Source of the DNA: Inonotus obliquus
Lineage: Eukaryota; Basidiomycota; Agaricomycetes; Hymenochaetales; Hymenochaetaceae
Assembly (NCBI GenBank): GCA_032164295.1
Contig: JAJHTX010000006.1
Location: 62,001 to 126,000, forward strand
Direction of reading: 5' to 3'
Length of the DNA: 64,000 nt
The notes under the pieces were generated by a model, which did not search any database, was not told the origin of the DNA, and saw nothing but the letters and a program-made list of their open reading frames with translations. The position numbers and the translations under genes are program-made. Numbering within the stretch: the first letter of the stretch is position 1; each line of letters opens with the position of its first letter. Positions 40,678-51,467 of the stretch are shown here, piece after piece.

Positions 40678-42259
40678 TGTTAGAAAACGCTCGCCCTACG
40701 GGACTATACAGTAACCACAATAGGACGGCCCCAGTGTTACGGGTTCGGCAATGCTTTTCTAAGAGTTTCCGGAGCCTACTCGGTTTTCACAAGCAGGGCA
40801 GATTCCCAAGTATACTAAGCGTTGCCTCAGACGCTCACGTTTAACTGATCAAGTCGGGCCTCAACCTCGTTGACAGGCTAGTAGGACAAGTACCCAGCTA
40901 AACACAGGTAGGTTGCCGTTCGCAAGCTTCTCTAGTCGGTGGACGACTAATCAATCGTTCCACGCCGTAGAGTAAGAGAGGTTAAGCAGATTAGGTGGTC
41001 TTCAGATTAGAAGCTAGATGCCTAAGAGGACTCGATGTACAAGACGATCGAAAGAAAGATGGGGAGCTACGGTCTAAGTCTACAACTATTTATACCTTTT
41101 CCTCATGTTGTGGACGGACCACTTCCTACGCTCCGTAGTTCCTACTCTCGATCTGATTCGTTGTTCTAGCTTCCAAACTCGTCTGGTAATTCCATTGTTC
41201 TGCTGCGGATTGACTCATCGACTGCGCCCTGTGCAGAATGATGACTCGGCGTTGACTCATCTTGACTTGAACTGAATTAAAACCTATGCTTGGGGTCGGC
41301 CTTGTGCTGTGCCCTGTGCATAGAGTGAGTCAGTGAATGAGTCATTGAATGCGTGTTCGTATGCCATTGGTTTTGCATGGCTGCGCCGTAGTTAAAGTTC
41401 GCTCGTCCGCAGTTGCTCGTGCATTTAAGGAATTCCGTCGGGGTTCCGTTGTATAGCATCTGGGGCTATGAAGGCTGTGATTTGCTTGTCGCCTCGGGAC
41501 TCTTGTTCGGGGCCGTTAAGTGTGATTCGACATCGGATATCATCGTGGGGAAACCAGGGTGGTTTAACGTATGTGCCTATGGCGATGAGTAGCCGTACAC
41601 TTCGTCGAGTATCGTTCGAAGGTATTCTCCAGCCTAGGTATAGGTCTCCTTGTAGTCGAATAGCTTTGCAGTATGCCCATAGTTCCCTGAGTGTGTTTGC
41701 AACCCATGCCGCTGTTATTGGTGAGCGGCGGTTCGTAACATAGTCTGCACTGATCTCCACGAATGTGCTTGGGCACTCGAGTGCTAATATGTCGTGGATT
41801 CCTACTATTGTCCAGTGCGTCTTTGGTTGCATGCCTATTGCCGTATCCATTGCTATTGTTGACCTCGTGCGATTTCGAACGACCTCCGGGGGATTGTGAT
41901 ATTCTCGATAAGCTGTTGCTCGTTTGCTGGACACATGATATGTCAACATGCCCGTTGCCTCCCGTAGTATTATCTTGTGTAGGTCTTCGATGATCTGTCG
42001 CACTCTTCTGCATTTATAGCAAGCCGTTGGAGGTTGCTGTACTTGCTGCATCGTTTGCGAAGGTTTAGTGTGATCGTCGGGATTAGCGTTGCTAGCCGAT
42101 GCTTCTTGATCGTCGGCTTCGGATTGTATTAGATTCGCGTGTTCTCCGCTTCTCGCTGTCGATCCTGATCGTCTCCGGCCAGTGAAATTAACCGGTCCCA
42201 TCCGGGGTAGTTTCGATCGACGTTCCTAATCGAATCAAAATTTCAGCACAATCCTTTCA
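40678..42259 (-). repeat. LTR in reverse orientation, inversion partner
   Basis: 1582 bp, nearly identical to the LTRs of the full-length element, with the 258-codon frame intact (41425-42201). Its flanks do not match each other (ACACC and ATACC). Each instead pairs with a flank of the full-length element or its neighbour, as expected after crossing-over between opposed LTRs. Confidence 0.92.
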
Positions 42260-43215
42260 ATACCTAGGCTGGAGAATACCTTCGAACGATACTCGACGAA
42301 GTGTACGGCTACTCATCGCCATAGGCACATACGTTAAACCACCTTGGTTTCCCCACGATGATATCCGATGTCGAATCACACTTGACGGCCCCGAACAAGA
42401 GTCCCGAGGCGACAAGCAAATCACAGCCTTCATAGCCCCAGATGCTATACAACGGAACCCCGACGGAATTCCTTAAACGCACGAGCAACTGCGGACAAGC
42501 GAACTTTAACTACGGCGCAGCCATGCAAAACCAATGGCATACGAACATGCATTCAATGACTCACTCACTGACTCACTCTATGCACAGGGCACAGCACAAG
42601 GCCGACCCCAAGCATAGGTTTCAATTCAGTTCAAGTCAAGATGAGTCAACGCCGAGTCATCACCTTGCACAGGGCGCAGTCGATGAGTCAATCCGCAGCA
42701 GAACAATGGGAATACCACACGAGTTTGGAAGCTAGAATAACGAATCAGATCGAGAGTAGGAACTACGGAGCGTAGGAAGTGGTCCGTCCACAACATGAGG
42801 AAAAGGTATAAATAGTTGTAGACTTAGACCGTAGCTCCCCATCTTTCTTTCGATCGTCTTGTACATCGAGTCCTCTTAGGCATCTAGCTTCTAATCTGAA
42901 GACCACCTAATCTGCTTAACCTCTCTTACTCTATGGCGTGGAACGATTGATTAGTCATCCACCGACTAGAGAAGCTTGCGAACGGCAGGAGTTTACATTA
43001 CCTGTCCTACTAGCCTGTCAACGAGGTTGAGGCCCGACTTGATCAGTTAAACGAGAGCGTCAGAGGCAACACTTAGTATACTTGGGAATCTGCCCTGCTT
43101 GTGAAAACCGAGTAGGCTCCGGAAACTCTTAGAAAAGCATCGCCGAACCCGTAACACTGCGGACCGTCCTACTGTGGTTACTGTATAGTCCCTTTAGGGC
43201 GAGCGTTTTCTAACA
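42260..43215 (+). repeat. Second part of the older split LTR
   Basis: The last 956 bp of an LTR, starting at ATACCTAGGCTGG. It continues the piece at 32545-33167 and is followed by the duplication GGTAT (43216-43220). Confidence 0.88.
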
Positions 43216-43461
43216 GGTATAAATACCCTGTATCTCAGTGAGGTTTTGTAGAATCACAAAACAAGTCTATATGAATTACTCCAGTGATGCATTAAAATAC
43301 ATAAATGTAAAAAATGGCTGTCTCTGCATTGTGGATGGAGGAAGACAGAGTTGAATGTGGGTCTCAAAAACCGGTAAACGCGTAGTGCTGCGTCGATCGC
43401 CGGCACGACGCGGCAGGTCCGTGGGAACGCACGGTGCACAACAGGGAATTGCCAGTCATCA
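43216..43461 (+). mobile_element. Right part of the 1-kb TIR element (copy D)
   Basis: Ends in ATTGCCAGTCATCA and is followed by TGAGTTG (43462-43468), matching the other end at 33947-33953. Confidence 0.8.
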
Positions 43462-43612
43462 TGAGTTGACGCGCTCAAATGCTGACGCGTTGCTCACGTG
43501 ATGAAAACTACAAAGAACGAACGAAAAACGGAGTTTATTTATAGATTCATAAAGCCCATTACAAAACCCGAATACCCATATGAAACAAATTTGTATAGAT
43601 AAAGACCATACA

Positions 43613-45213
43613 TCAGAAGTAGAGTCCGACCCATCCCGGAGTTACAATCTTAAGGTGGTCACTACCTTTCTTATCTCCAACCCAGAATTCGCGATTCTCA
43701 TCCATTCCACCAACACGCCCACTGGACTGCACGTTGCGCAACGAGTACGAAGGCGCATCCAGGTCAATATTTCCGTTGAAACCGGAAGTCTGGTATGTTA
43801 GGCGTAACTCGGATTCTCTAGGCTTGTAAGTTGTAACAACGTGTTCGCTACGGATCGGACGCATCGCTCGGTTCTCGTATGTGACGTCCGTACGTCCGGT
43901 GCCAGTGAGCGTATACAGATGAGCTGCATCTCCGTGGGATTGCGTGTCTTCATCTGATTCAGGAAGCTCGTATCCGGAGGTGAAGAGGTCCACCTTGGTG
44001 ATGGTGTCACCTTTACTTGTGTCGATGGTTGTCGCGTTGGCTATCGGGAGCTTACCAACGAGGTATCCCCCGCGCATGTCTATGTCGACGTTATCCGCGA
44101 GTAGCCCCGCAGAAGGAATGAGCAGGTTCGCAGCAGCGCTGGACACAAGCTCGATGCGCAAGTCATACAATTCTCTTGGAGTATCGTCAAAGTCCAGTTT
44201 CACCTGAGCGATCGAGCGCGATGAGATGCGCAAAGTGCGCAAGGTGACAGGGATGTAGACGGTTAAGTCGTAACGCATGCATGTATCCACTTCTTCTGAT
44301 TGAGTAGGTGTAAGAAGGTCGAAATAGCTTGTACCAGGTGCTTGAGATGAAGGAAGAGGGGACGATTCCGGTGTATGCACCTCGACGCTGTTGAGCAAGC
44401 GTGAATCGCTCGTGCGCAAACTTGCGCGTACCTTGATAGAATGGTCATTGATATCGGTAGCTGGTGCAATAACGATGGTTCCAACGGCCCCGCCACCAAT
44501 GACGAGATCGTGGCCAACATCCGAGCCAACTGGGATGGTATAAAATACCCCATCCTTGTTATCCTGGTAGAAGTGAGTTGCGTCAAGGCAACCAAGGGAT
44601 TTGCTGAATTCGGGCATATTTTCTAAACCAGTTGGTGACGGCTAAAATGCGGGAATCAGTAACTATTGGCATAGATATCGAACGAACATACTGTGAGGAG
44701 CCACTTGGCAAGCTTGAAGCCATTCCACAGTGTGAAAATAAGAACGACAATTCCAAGTGCCTTACAGAAAAGGCCACAACTGTGTCGTTATGTTACAAAA
44801 ACAGACTCAAACATGAGTACCTGCGTACTTACTTTAATCCACAACAAACACAGCAGGACCTCTTCCTGCGGGTAGTACGGGTGGGCATAATGATTGAGGT
44901 GTCGAGTCCAATGGCACTCTCAGTGTCGTAGTCGTCATCTCTGTAAGCGGGTGGTGCAAGGGCATTATTAGCAGCGACGGGATCGGATGGAACTTTACGA
45001 TCTACAAAATTTATCTTAACACACATTCGCATCGGTCTGAGCTAACTTACATCCATCCCAGTGTTCCTTCAGCTTGAGCGCCATCATTGTAAAACCCAGC
45101 AACTGAAAGAAGCCGATTTTCTTCGGGAAGAAACGTCTATTGGTAGTACCAGCACCAATATCTTCCTCTGAGTTGTTTGAGTGCAAAGCGATTCTACCGT
45201 TAAGCCTAACCAT
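43613..45213 (-). CDS. Predicted single-pass membrane protein with large C-terminal domain, unknown function
   Basis: Four exons (45213-45051, 45001-44833, 44779-44692, 44641-43613) splice cleanly to 482 residues. The N-terminal part is cytosolic-looking, with Pro/Asp/Tyr-rich APPAYRDDDYDTESAIG, then basic TRTTRRKRSCCVCC. One hydrophobic helix follows (ALGIVVLIFTLWNGFKLAKWLL). The remaining 340 residues are beta-rich with repeated short strands (VGTIVIAPATDINDHSIKV, LRTLRISSRSIAQVKLDF, ADNVDIDMRGGYLVGKL). The pattern resembles DUF4097-like beta-helix sheets of fungal membrane proteins, but I cannot name the family firmly. A shorter start at the MMALKLKEHWD methionines (about 45090) is possible. 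A Cys-rich membrane-proximal motif could be palmitoylated. Confidence 0.7.
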
Positions 45214-45489
45214 GCTTTAACACGGAATATAATGAAGGGAAGGAGTGAAGGAGCGTTGTTTCTGGCTAAGGAAGGAAAGATGGGAGTATCAGCGAAAGAT
45301 GGAGAGCGACTCGGAAAAGATCAGAACATGGTAGTTTTACGGGAACTGAACGGGATTGATGTCGCCCTGACCATCTGGTCGGAACCGCAGGTTGCGAAAG
45401 GCAGTGCCATTCTAATTTCTAGACAACAATCCATTTGATGCGCCCTGAACTTCAGCGCCCATCATGATTCATGATTCCGACTCAGTCAG
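45214..45489. other. Promoter-side spacer
   Basis: Region between the membrane-protein gene start and TIR element C. One 85-codon frame on the plus strand has no features I trust. Confidence 0.4.
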
Positions 45490-47554
45490 TGGGGACTGGC
45501 AATCCCCGCGCGTTGTCCGTGTCCCCTTTTTTTCAATCGGAGCTTGTATACTTACCAAATATGGTCTAAAACGATGATCCGTGTTTACCGCCTTCCTCCA
45601 GACTTGTATGCCGCACTTCAAATAATTAATCCATGTATAATAAGGCAATAATGTGCATATAGTGACCCATCCTAGTGAGAATTCCACTAATCTCAATAAA
45701 TAATATGCGTATATGTTATATTTCACTGTAAAACTGTAAATGACTGCTGGTCAACTTGGAATAATTGTAAGAGACAAGCCTTGGTAAGCTAGCCGCCTTT
45801 CCCCTTAATATGAGTGACTACTACAATGAAAGATATCAGAACATTATTTCTGTGCCCTAAGCAGCCTGGCAAACCTATCAATACCAAAGATGACATTTAT
45901 TGTAAGTATCCCATTTGACAGCCGATCGTGGTGGTAGGTTATAGACATGTCACCAGTTGTTTCTTATTTTATCTCAAAGATGCATTTTATTACCCATAAA
46001 GTATAAGCATAATAATTATGCATTTTCCGAGAGTTCTTATGATGCTGAGTTGTATTTTTATGCACTCATTCACGAAATTTGCAGGTGGTCAAGTCAGGTC
46101 ACGTGATGCATCTTTTCCTTATATGCTGAATCCTGCTGTGATACTTCGACTGAATGAACTCAACGAATTTTTGAAGGATTTCCGAGATCAATGTTTTAAT
46201 TGTATCTTTGCATGTCTGCCTTCGATTTGTACAAAAAAAATTTTGTAGAAATTGCTTCATTCGCCAGTTATAACCCAGTACTAGGCCATATCTCAATGGT
46301 TTTTTGGAGAATTTTTAAATTTTTGATGGAAATAGTTTCATTTAGATCAGATATATGCTATTGACAATTTATTTTTGCATTTATTGTGTTGTGGAAGGGG
46401 GAAGATGAAGTCGAATGAGTCTTTCACTGACCGGTAAATTCATGTGCTTAAGCGAGCGCCGGCACGATGCGGCATAGACCGTGGGAACGCACGCGAGTCA
46501 CTTAGTGGGGAGTGGCAATCTCCAAGTGCCGCGCGAGCCCCCTTTTTTTCAAGCGGAGTTGTAACATCTACCATATATGGTAAGAAACAGCGATCCATAT
46601 TTACCGCCTTTCGATTCAATGTACCAATCCTTCATGAGACCAGATAATTAGCATTTTATGAGAAATATACCAGAGAATTAAATAAAGACATTCACTTGAT
46701 ATGATACTAGACAAATTAAGACAAAAATGAGCATACATAGCATGTTTTATTGTAGATTATTACCGGTCAACAGTACTCATGGTCTTGAACAAGGTCTTTG
46801 GTGATGTTGCTGGTTATTCATTTGTATACACAGTGACTTTCTAATATGAATGTATCAGAATCATACTATCTGCTGTATTTTAAAGCTTGCTATACTGATT
46901 CCTTGATGTAGATGGTGTCACTGTATGCATCTCTGAGAAAGACTAAGATAAGCACTATGCAGTATCATTGATGGCATTTTTGGAGCTTGTACAGGTACCA
47001 TGGTATATTTACTTGATTTATCAAATGAATTTTGTGCTTGCAGACATTTTGCAATATTTTCTTGCATTATTGCTCTTTTGCTGGTTCGTGCACCCATACA
47101 AATGCAATGTCACGTGACAGAGTTTTCCTTTATTCGGTGAGATTCAATGCACTCTTCGAACACTCAGAACTCACTGAATTTCTCAACGATTTCCATGTAA
47201 ATGTACAAATCACATTGTTTCATGACTATCTTCATTTTGTTGAGAAAAAATTTTCAAGAAATTATCTAGTTCCTTAGATATGACCTAAAACTATACAATA
47301 TCTCGGCGGATTTTAGTAAAAGTCAATTTCTTTTTTGAAGATATTGGTCTAAAGACATCAAAGACATGATATACACACTTAATACTAGTGATCTTTGTGA
47401 TGTGGGAGGGTTACATGGAGTCGAATGTGTCTCTCAAAAACCGGTCATCGCTTATGCTTAAGCGAGCTCCGGCACGACGCGGCATAGACCGTGAGAACGG
47501 TCATTTTTTTGATAGGGATTGCCACTCCCCACACTTAGGGATTGCCAGTCCCCA
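45490..47554 (+). mobile_element. 1-kb TIR element copy C, interrupted by copy A
   Basis: Left end TGGGGACTGGCAATCCC at 45490, right end GGATTGCCAGTCCCCA at 47539-47554. Without the inserted copy A and one duplication it is about 1.03 kb. I found no clean target duplication outside. No ORF of note, so it is non-autonomous. Confidence 0.75.
46506..47531 (+). mobile_element. 1-kb TIR element copy A, nested in copy C
   Basis: 1026 bp with perfect 15-bp inverted ends TGGGGAGTGGCAATC and GATTGCCACTCCCCA and 7-bp duplications CACTTAG (46499-46505, 47532-47538). Nearly identical to copy B at 59497-60521. No transposase ORF. Confidence 0.88.
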
Positions 47555-47665
47555 GCCTGAGTCAGAGAAACTTGTTAATGCACGTGATGCAAGTTTACTG
47601 TACTGTCAAGCTGAGTACCATGAGGTAAGCTACTTACATAACTAGTCATCTTTCTTTTCTTAATC

Positions 47666-48171
47666 ATGTCTGTTGACTTCAAGACCGCCGTGGAGGAGGA
47701 GACACGAAGGCTTCAGATCATTCATCCAACCCCAGATGAAATCCCGGGATGCATGCGCGTGCTTGACGACTTCCTTTCGTGTAACGGTCAGTACACCACT
47801 AGACACGACATCCAGCTAAAGCTGACGCGTGGTGCAACCAAGCACTTGGTTTCCAGCTCAAATCTCTCTACCGATACGGTCATCAAGCTGAATGCAGCCG
47901 CAAATTTGATGACTTCAAGTTCTGCATGACCCTGAAATCTCTTAGTCCGGAGGAGAAAAGGGATGTATGGATAAAGCGGCGAGCCGAGTGGTGGGCGATG
48001 CGTAGGGTCGGGAAGAGCAGCGAGGATGTTTGGGATGCACGCAAGTGAGTTCTCGGGAGTTCTATCTCGGAGTTGTTCCTGAAATGCTCATGAAATTTCA
48101 GAGAGCCTTTACCGAGTTATCCTCCGGAAACCCCGTTACGTCGATTCGAGGAAGCCCAAGAGATATCATAA
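47666..48171 (+). CDS. Emi1/DUF3128 family small Cys protein
   Basis: Three exons (47666-47786, 47843-48044, 48102-48171) give 130 residues. It shows CMRVLDDFLSCN, LKSLYRYGHQAECSRKFDDFKFCMTLKSLS and EEKRDVWIKRRAEWW, the pattern of the DUF3128 family (yeast Emi1, vertebrate PANTS-like proteins). The paired cysteines suggest a CHCH-like fold, possibly in the mitochondrial intermembrane space. Emi1 is needed for early meiotic induction in yeast, and a role here is inferred only by homology. The start is about 110 bp from the end of TIR element C. Confidence 0.75.
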
Positions 48172-48722
48172 ATGCAACAATGCTACTGCGCTGGTGCTTT
48201 TGATTTGATGCCCGTCTCATAATCATCACCCCGCATGAACTACAGAGTAGATCATAATAGAAAAGAACACCCTCTATGGTGCTTGACTGCTTTGTGGGCG
48301 GAGAGCCTCAAGAAAACTCCGTTTACCATTGAGAGACTAGGAAGTTCCGACTTGTATCTATGTTTCAATGGCCCAATAAGCCTTTTTCCCTAATGGCAAT
48401 GAGAGACGCCAGCCGGATAGACATTACCCAGAATGAGCGAGTACGGGACAGCGCCAAAAGGTACCACACTTGAAGTCAGGCGCATTCTCCCTTACCTTCG
48501 AGTTCTGCACTTTCAGCCCCTTCATTCTTACTTGAACGGCATATGTTTTCACACCACAAGAAAAACAGAAAGCATTTCGTTTCTCCCTGTTTGAAGTTGT
48601 TTTTGAGAAGCAGTACCTGATACGCGCTGTTTGCCGTTATTTGCCTCCAACACGGCTCCTTCTCTGCCATCTCAGCTCCCAACCGCGCGGATCGCGTGGC
48701 TGCCGAGAATTGAACCATAAGC
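48172..48722. other. Intergenic region
   Basis: Between the Emi1-like and XRCC4-like genes. A 98-codon minus-strand frame (48476-48772) overlaps the next gene and has no motif. Nothing else seen. Confidence 0.4.
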
Positions 48723-49775
48723 ATGAGCACGTTTGATGCCTTTGGTCCTTTGGACGACCTTATCCAGGTCATATACCAGGCTTCTCACCGCTTTGTCTTC
48801 CTCTCACGGGTCGAGTTTGATGAACCAAGTCCTGGGTGGAAGGTACATGTTGGTCTTGCTGATTCAGGGAGGTGGTGGAAGGGAAGATGGGAGGAGAATG
48901 ATGTAGGTGATTTTGTGGTACGTTCATCATCTATCTGTCGTGACTTGAAAATACTGATAGACGTTGGTTCGAATGGTGCTGTAGGGCAAGAACGTGTCTG
49001 AGCACCTGATCGAGACGTTCGTGGATAACATCGAGAAGGCGGTGACGCAGGGTCAATTATACGTAGAAGGTATGGTTGGGACAGAGCCAGGTCGGGAGAT
49101 GAAAGTACGGTAGGCTCAATGTTCCCTCCGCTTCCCGCTTCATTATTCTGATCATTTCGCTTGTTTGTAGATCGTGTTCGATCCGCATGGAAGGAAACCG
49201 CTGTCAATTCTCTTGACAGAGCTTTCGCCTCACGAAGCTGTAACATTCATCACCAACGAGGTCTTTGAAGTACATACCTCTTTTATAACTGTAGCTTATC
49301 GTGCTGAGGGTTCTCACGAATAGCTCGGACTCAACGCACAAAAGCGCAAATGCAAACTCAACCCTCCTGCCTTCCAGATTTTTACAAGTGCCCCAGTTAC
49401 AGTGCCGAAAGAGCGACATCGAGAATCTCCACCTCCATCACCACCATTGAAAAGTATGTTGCCACGCCTCTGCATTATCGACACCTGAACTCACAGTCAA
49501 CATCTACCCCACAGAAACCAGAAAGGTGTCCATCTCTCCTCCGAGGTCACCTCCGACATTACCAAAGGCAGCCGAACATAAGACGGGATCAAGGAAACTC
49601 CCCGTAAATGCGACCAAGACTAAGGAATCAGGTAAGAGTCGTACGCAGGTAGCTGCCGGAAATTAGCGAACTTATGATAAATATTTCTTCAGGACCACCC
49701 AGTTCGGGGAAAGTAAAGGCAGCTGCTGTCAAGAGAGCACGAAAGGTTCAAAATATGGAGTTTGATGACGAATAA
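48723..49775 (+). CDS. Possible XRCC4-superfamily (PAXX-like) protein
   Basis: Six exons (48723-48917, 48985-49104, 49171-49269, 49324-49454, 49498-49631, 49693-49775) keep frame and give 253 residues. The first 120 residues have the order of the XRCC4/XLF/PAXX head: strands with WKVHVGLADSGRWWKGRW, a helix (VSEHLIETFVDNIEKAV), then strands LYVEGMV and IVFDPHGRKPLSILLTELS. A Pro/Ser/Lys-rich linker follows, and the protein ends in a basic patch plus a short acidic Phe motif (KRARKVQNMEFDDE). Human PAXX likewise ends with a basic stretch and an FDE-like motif that binds Ku. This is pattern-level resemblance only, and a different small beta/alpha protein is possible. If right, it would act in non-homologous end joining in the nucleus. 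Confidence 0.4.
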
Positions 49776-50040
49776 ACATCGGGGTTTACGAGACTTGGAT
49801 TAGTTGGAGGACATGCGCGTGTACATTAGCTATAGCATACATTATCTAGGAAATGAGATATGGTGGCTCTGTGTATATGCAGAGTCAGGAGGAAGGGAAG
49901 CGACTGAGTAGTGCTTTTGATGCCCGAGGGTAAGAGTGAACTCTAGAACCGTAGAAAAGTCCATGCAACATAAGTAGCGAGTAATGTAGCGACGGGACAC
50001 GAAATCAAAGTGCCTGCGCCCTTTTTAAGAAATAGGATGT

Positions 50041-50936
50041 TATTGGGATGGAGAGACAATGCCGGGTGGCGGAATTGCAACAGGGTCGGGGTCCGAGATG
50101 GGTTCGCCTTTTAGAGGAGGAGAATCTGTGCCGGGTGGTGAGTTGGCGGACCCATCATCTTCATCATCGTCCTCGGCCATGATTTCTGTACAAGTTCACA
50201 GTATAGTAAGTTACACATCCACTTTTTAAACAAGCGAAAATATAGCCGCCCAACGCACCTTCACCATACACCTCTGGATGTCTACGAAAACAATCCTGCA
50301 TAGCCTTGAATTTCTCGACGCAATTGATACCCTTGGGTTCTTCTTCGCTGAAAACGAAACACGAGAAGGCATCGCGGAACTCTTGACCACAGGGTCCGTG
50401 TGCCATTCCTCCTAGGCACGGGCAGTCCCAGTTGATCTCACCCGTCTCGGGGTTGAACGCTCCACCATTGCTGAAGTCGCCATTTTCTTCAACGCTCGAC
50501 TCACCCTCCGACGTAGAACCGGTGGTACCAGTCTCAACATTATCTTCTTCTTCTTTTGCTCGCAGAACCTCCTCGAGCTTGGGAGATGCCTCAGAGTCCG
50601 ATGGCGATTGCTCCTGCTGAGTTTGCTTTGCTTTCCGCTTCGGTTTTGCCTTCGTGGTACCTTTCCAAGCACACGTTCATCTCGCAATGAAGCAAAATAA
50701 AACGGCAGCTCACTTTCAGCAGAGTCTAGCCTTACTGTGCCATTAAGCAGAAAACCAACTGAAAGCGTGAGCGTCCCTACAGTAACTGGCACCCATACAG
50801 ACCGCCCACTTCCAAAGTTGCTCGACCCTCGTGCTCCTTTTGAAGTATAGGTACGACTTGTGTGCAAGACAGACACCCTTGCTCGTTGAGACCTGCAATT
50901 TCGCCGTAACGAGTTGCGCAAAGCTGACGAGAACAT
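50041..50936 (-). CDS. MIA40: Mia40/CHCHD4 mitochondrial intermembrane-space oxidoreductase
   Basis: Three exons from the ATG at 50934-50936 to TAA at 50041-50043. The N-terminus is a mitochondrial presequence (Arg/Ser-rich, about residues 1-45), followed by one membrane helix ([17 protein letters not shown]). There is then a long acidic/Ser-rich linker. The conserved core has the redox CPC motif ([10 protein letters not shown]) and two CX9C pairs ([22 protein letters not shown]) followed by [11 protein letters not shown]. Mia40 oxidises and traps small Cys-motif proteins imported into the intermembrane space. The anchored form with a presequence is the fungal type. The C-terminus is acidic and Pro-rich. 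Confidence 0.93.
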
Positions 50937-51467
50937 GGTCAACGTGGACAACGAAGACTCGGAAAATGAAGAGAAAATGAAATTATTCAGCAAGAGTTGT
51001 CGAATTATGTAATCACACGTTATTGGATAATAACCACCAAGGGCACTTTGCCTCAAACACAGCACAGTAGAGCTAATCAGGTGAGAGTACGAAGACCTTG
51101 ATTCGAATAGAGTGGTGCATTTTGGCCTGATTTCTGGAGAGGAATGGTTAAGTCGACGGGCTTGCGCGCGTGAGCTCTGGAAAGTGCCTGACCAGACCCT
51201 ACCAGACCTCCTGACCCGAAACTAAAGTGCTTTCAAGGACATTTTCTTACACGATCAGCAGAGAGAAGACTGTCAGGCAATACGATAATATCAGATCTAG
51301 GGAAGCCGTGTCCACCTTCAACCTCATTCGCCGAAGAGCTCGATAAGGGCGGACCCCGTGGTCTTGTACTCGCAAGAACCTCTCACGCGGGGTCGACTTG
51401 GACGACGACGACCAGCGACTTCACCTCTCGACTGCCTCTCATCATCATCAGACGACTGAACAACGGC
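50937..51467. other. Divergent promoter region
   Basis: About 530 bp between the Mia40 start and hydrolase 1. Open frames here are artefacts of composition. It probably contains both promoters. Confidence 0.5.

Noticed and set aside
47032..47277. 81-codon ORF in TIR element copy A (and B) as a transposase remnant
   Set aside because: No catalytic motif, no longer frame in any copy, and AT-rich composition explains it.
46499..47538. hAT origin (8-bp duplication) for the 1-kb TIR elements
   Set aside because: Copies A, B and D each give 7 matching bases, and an eighth base does not match in A and B.
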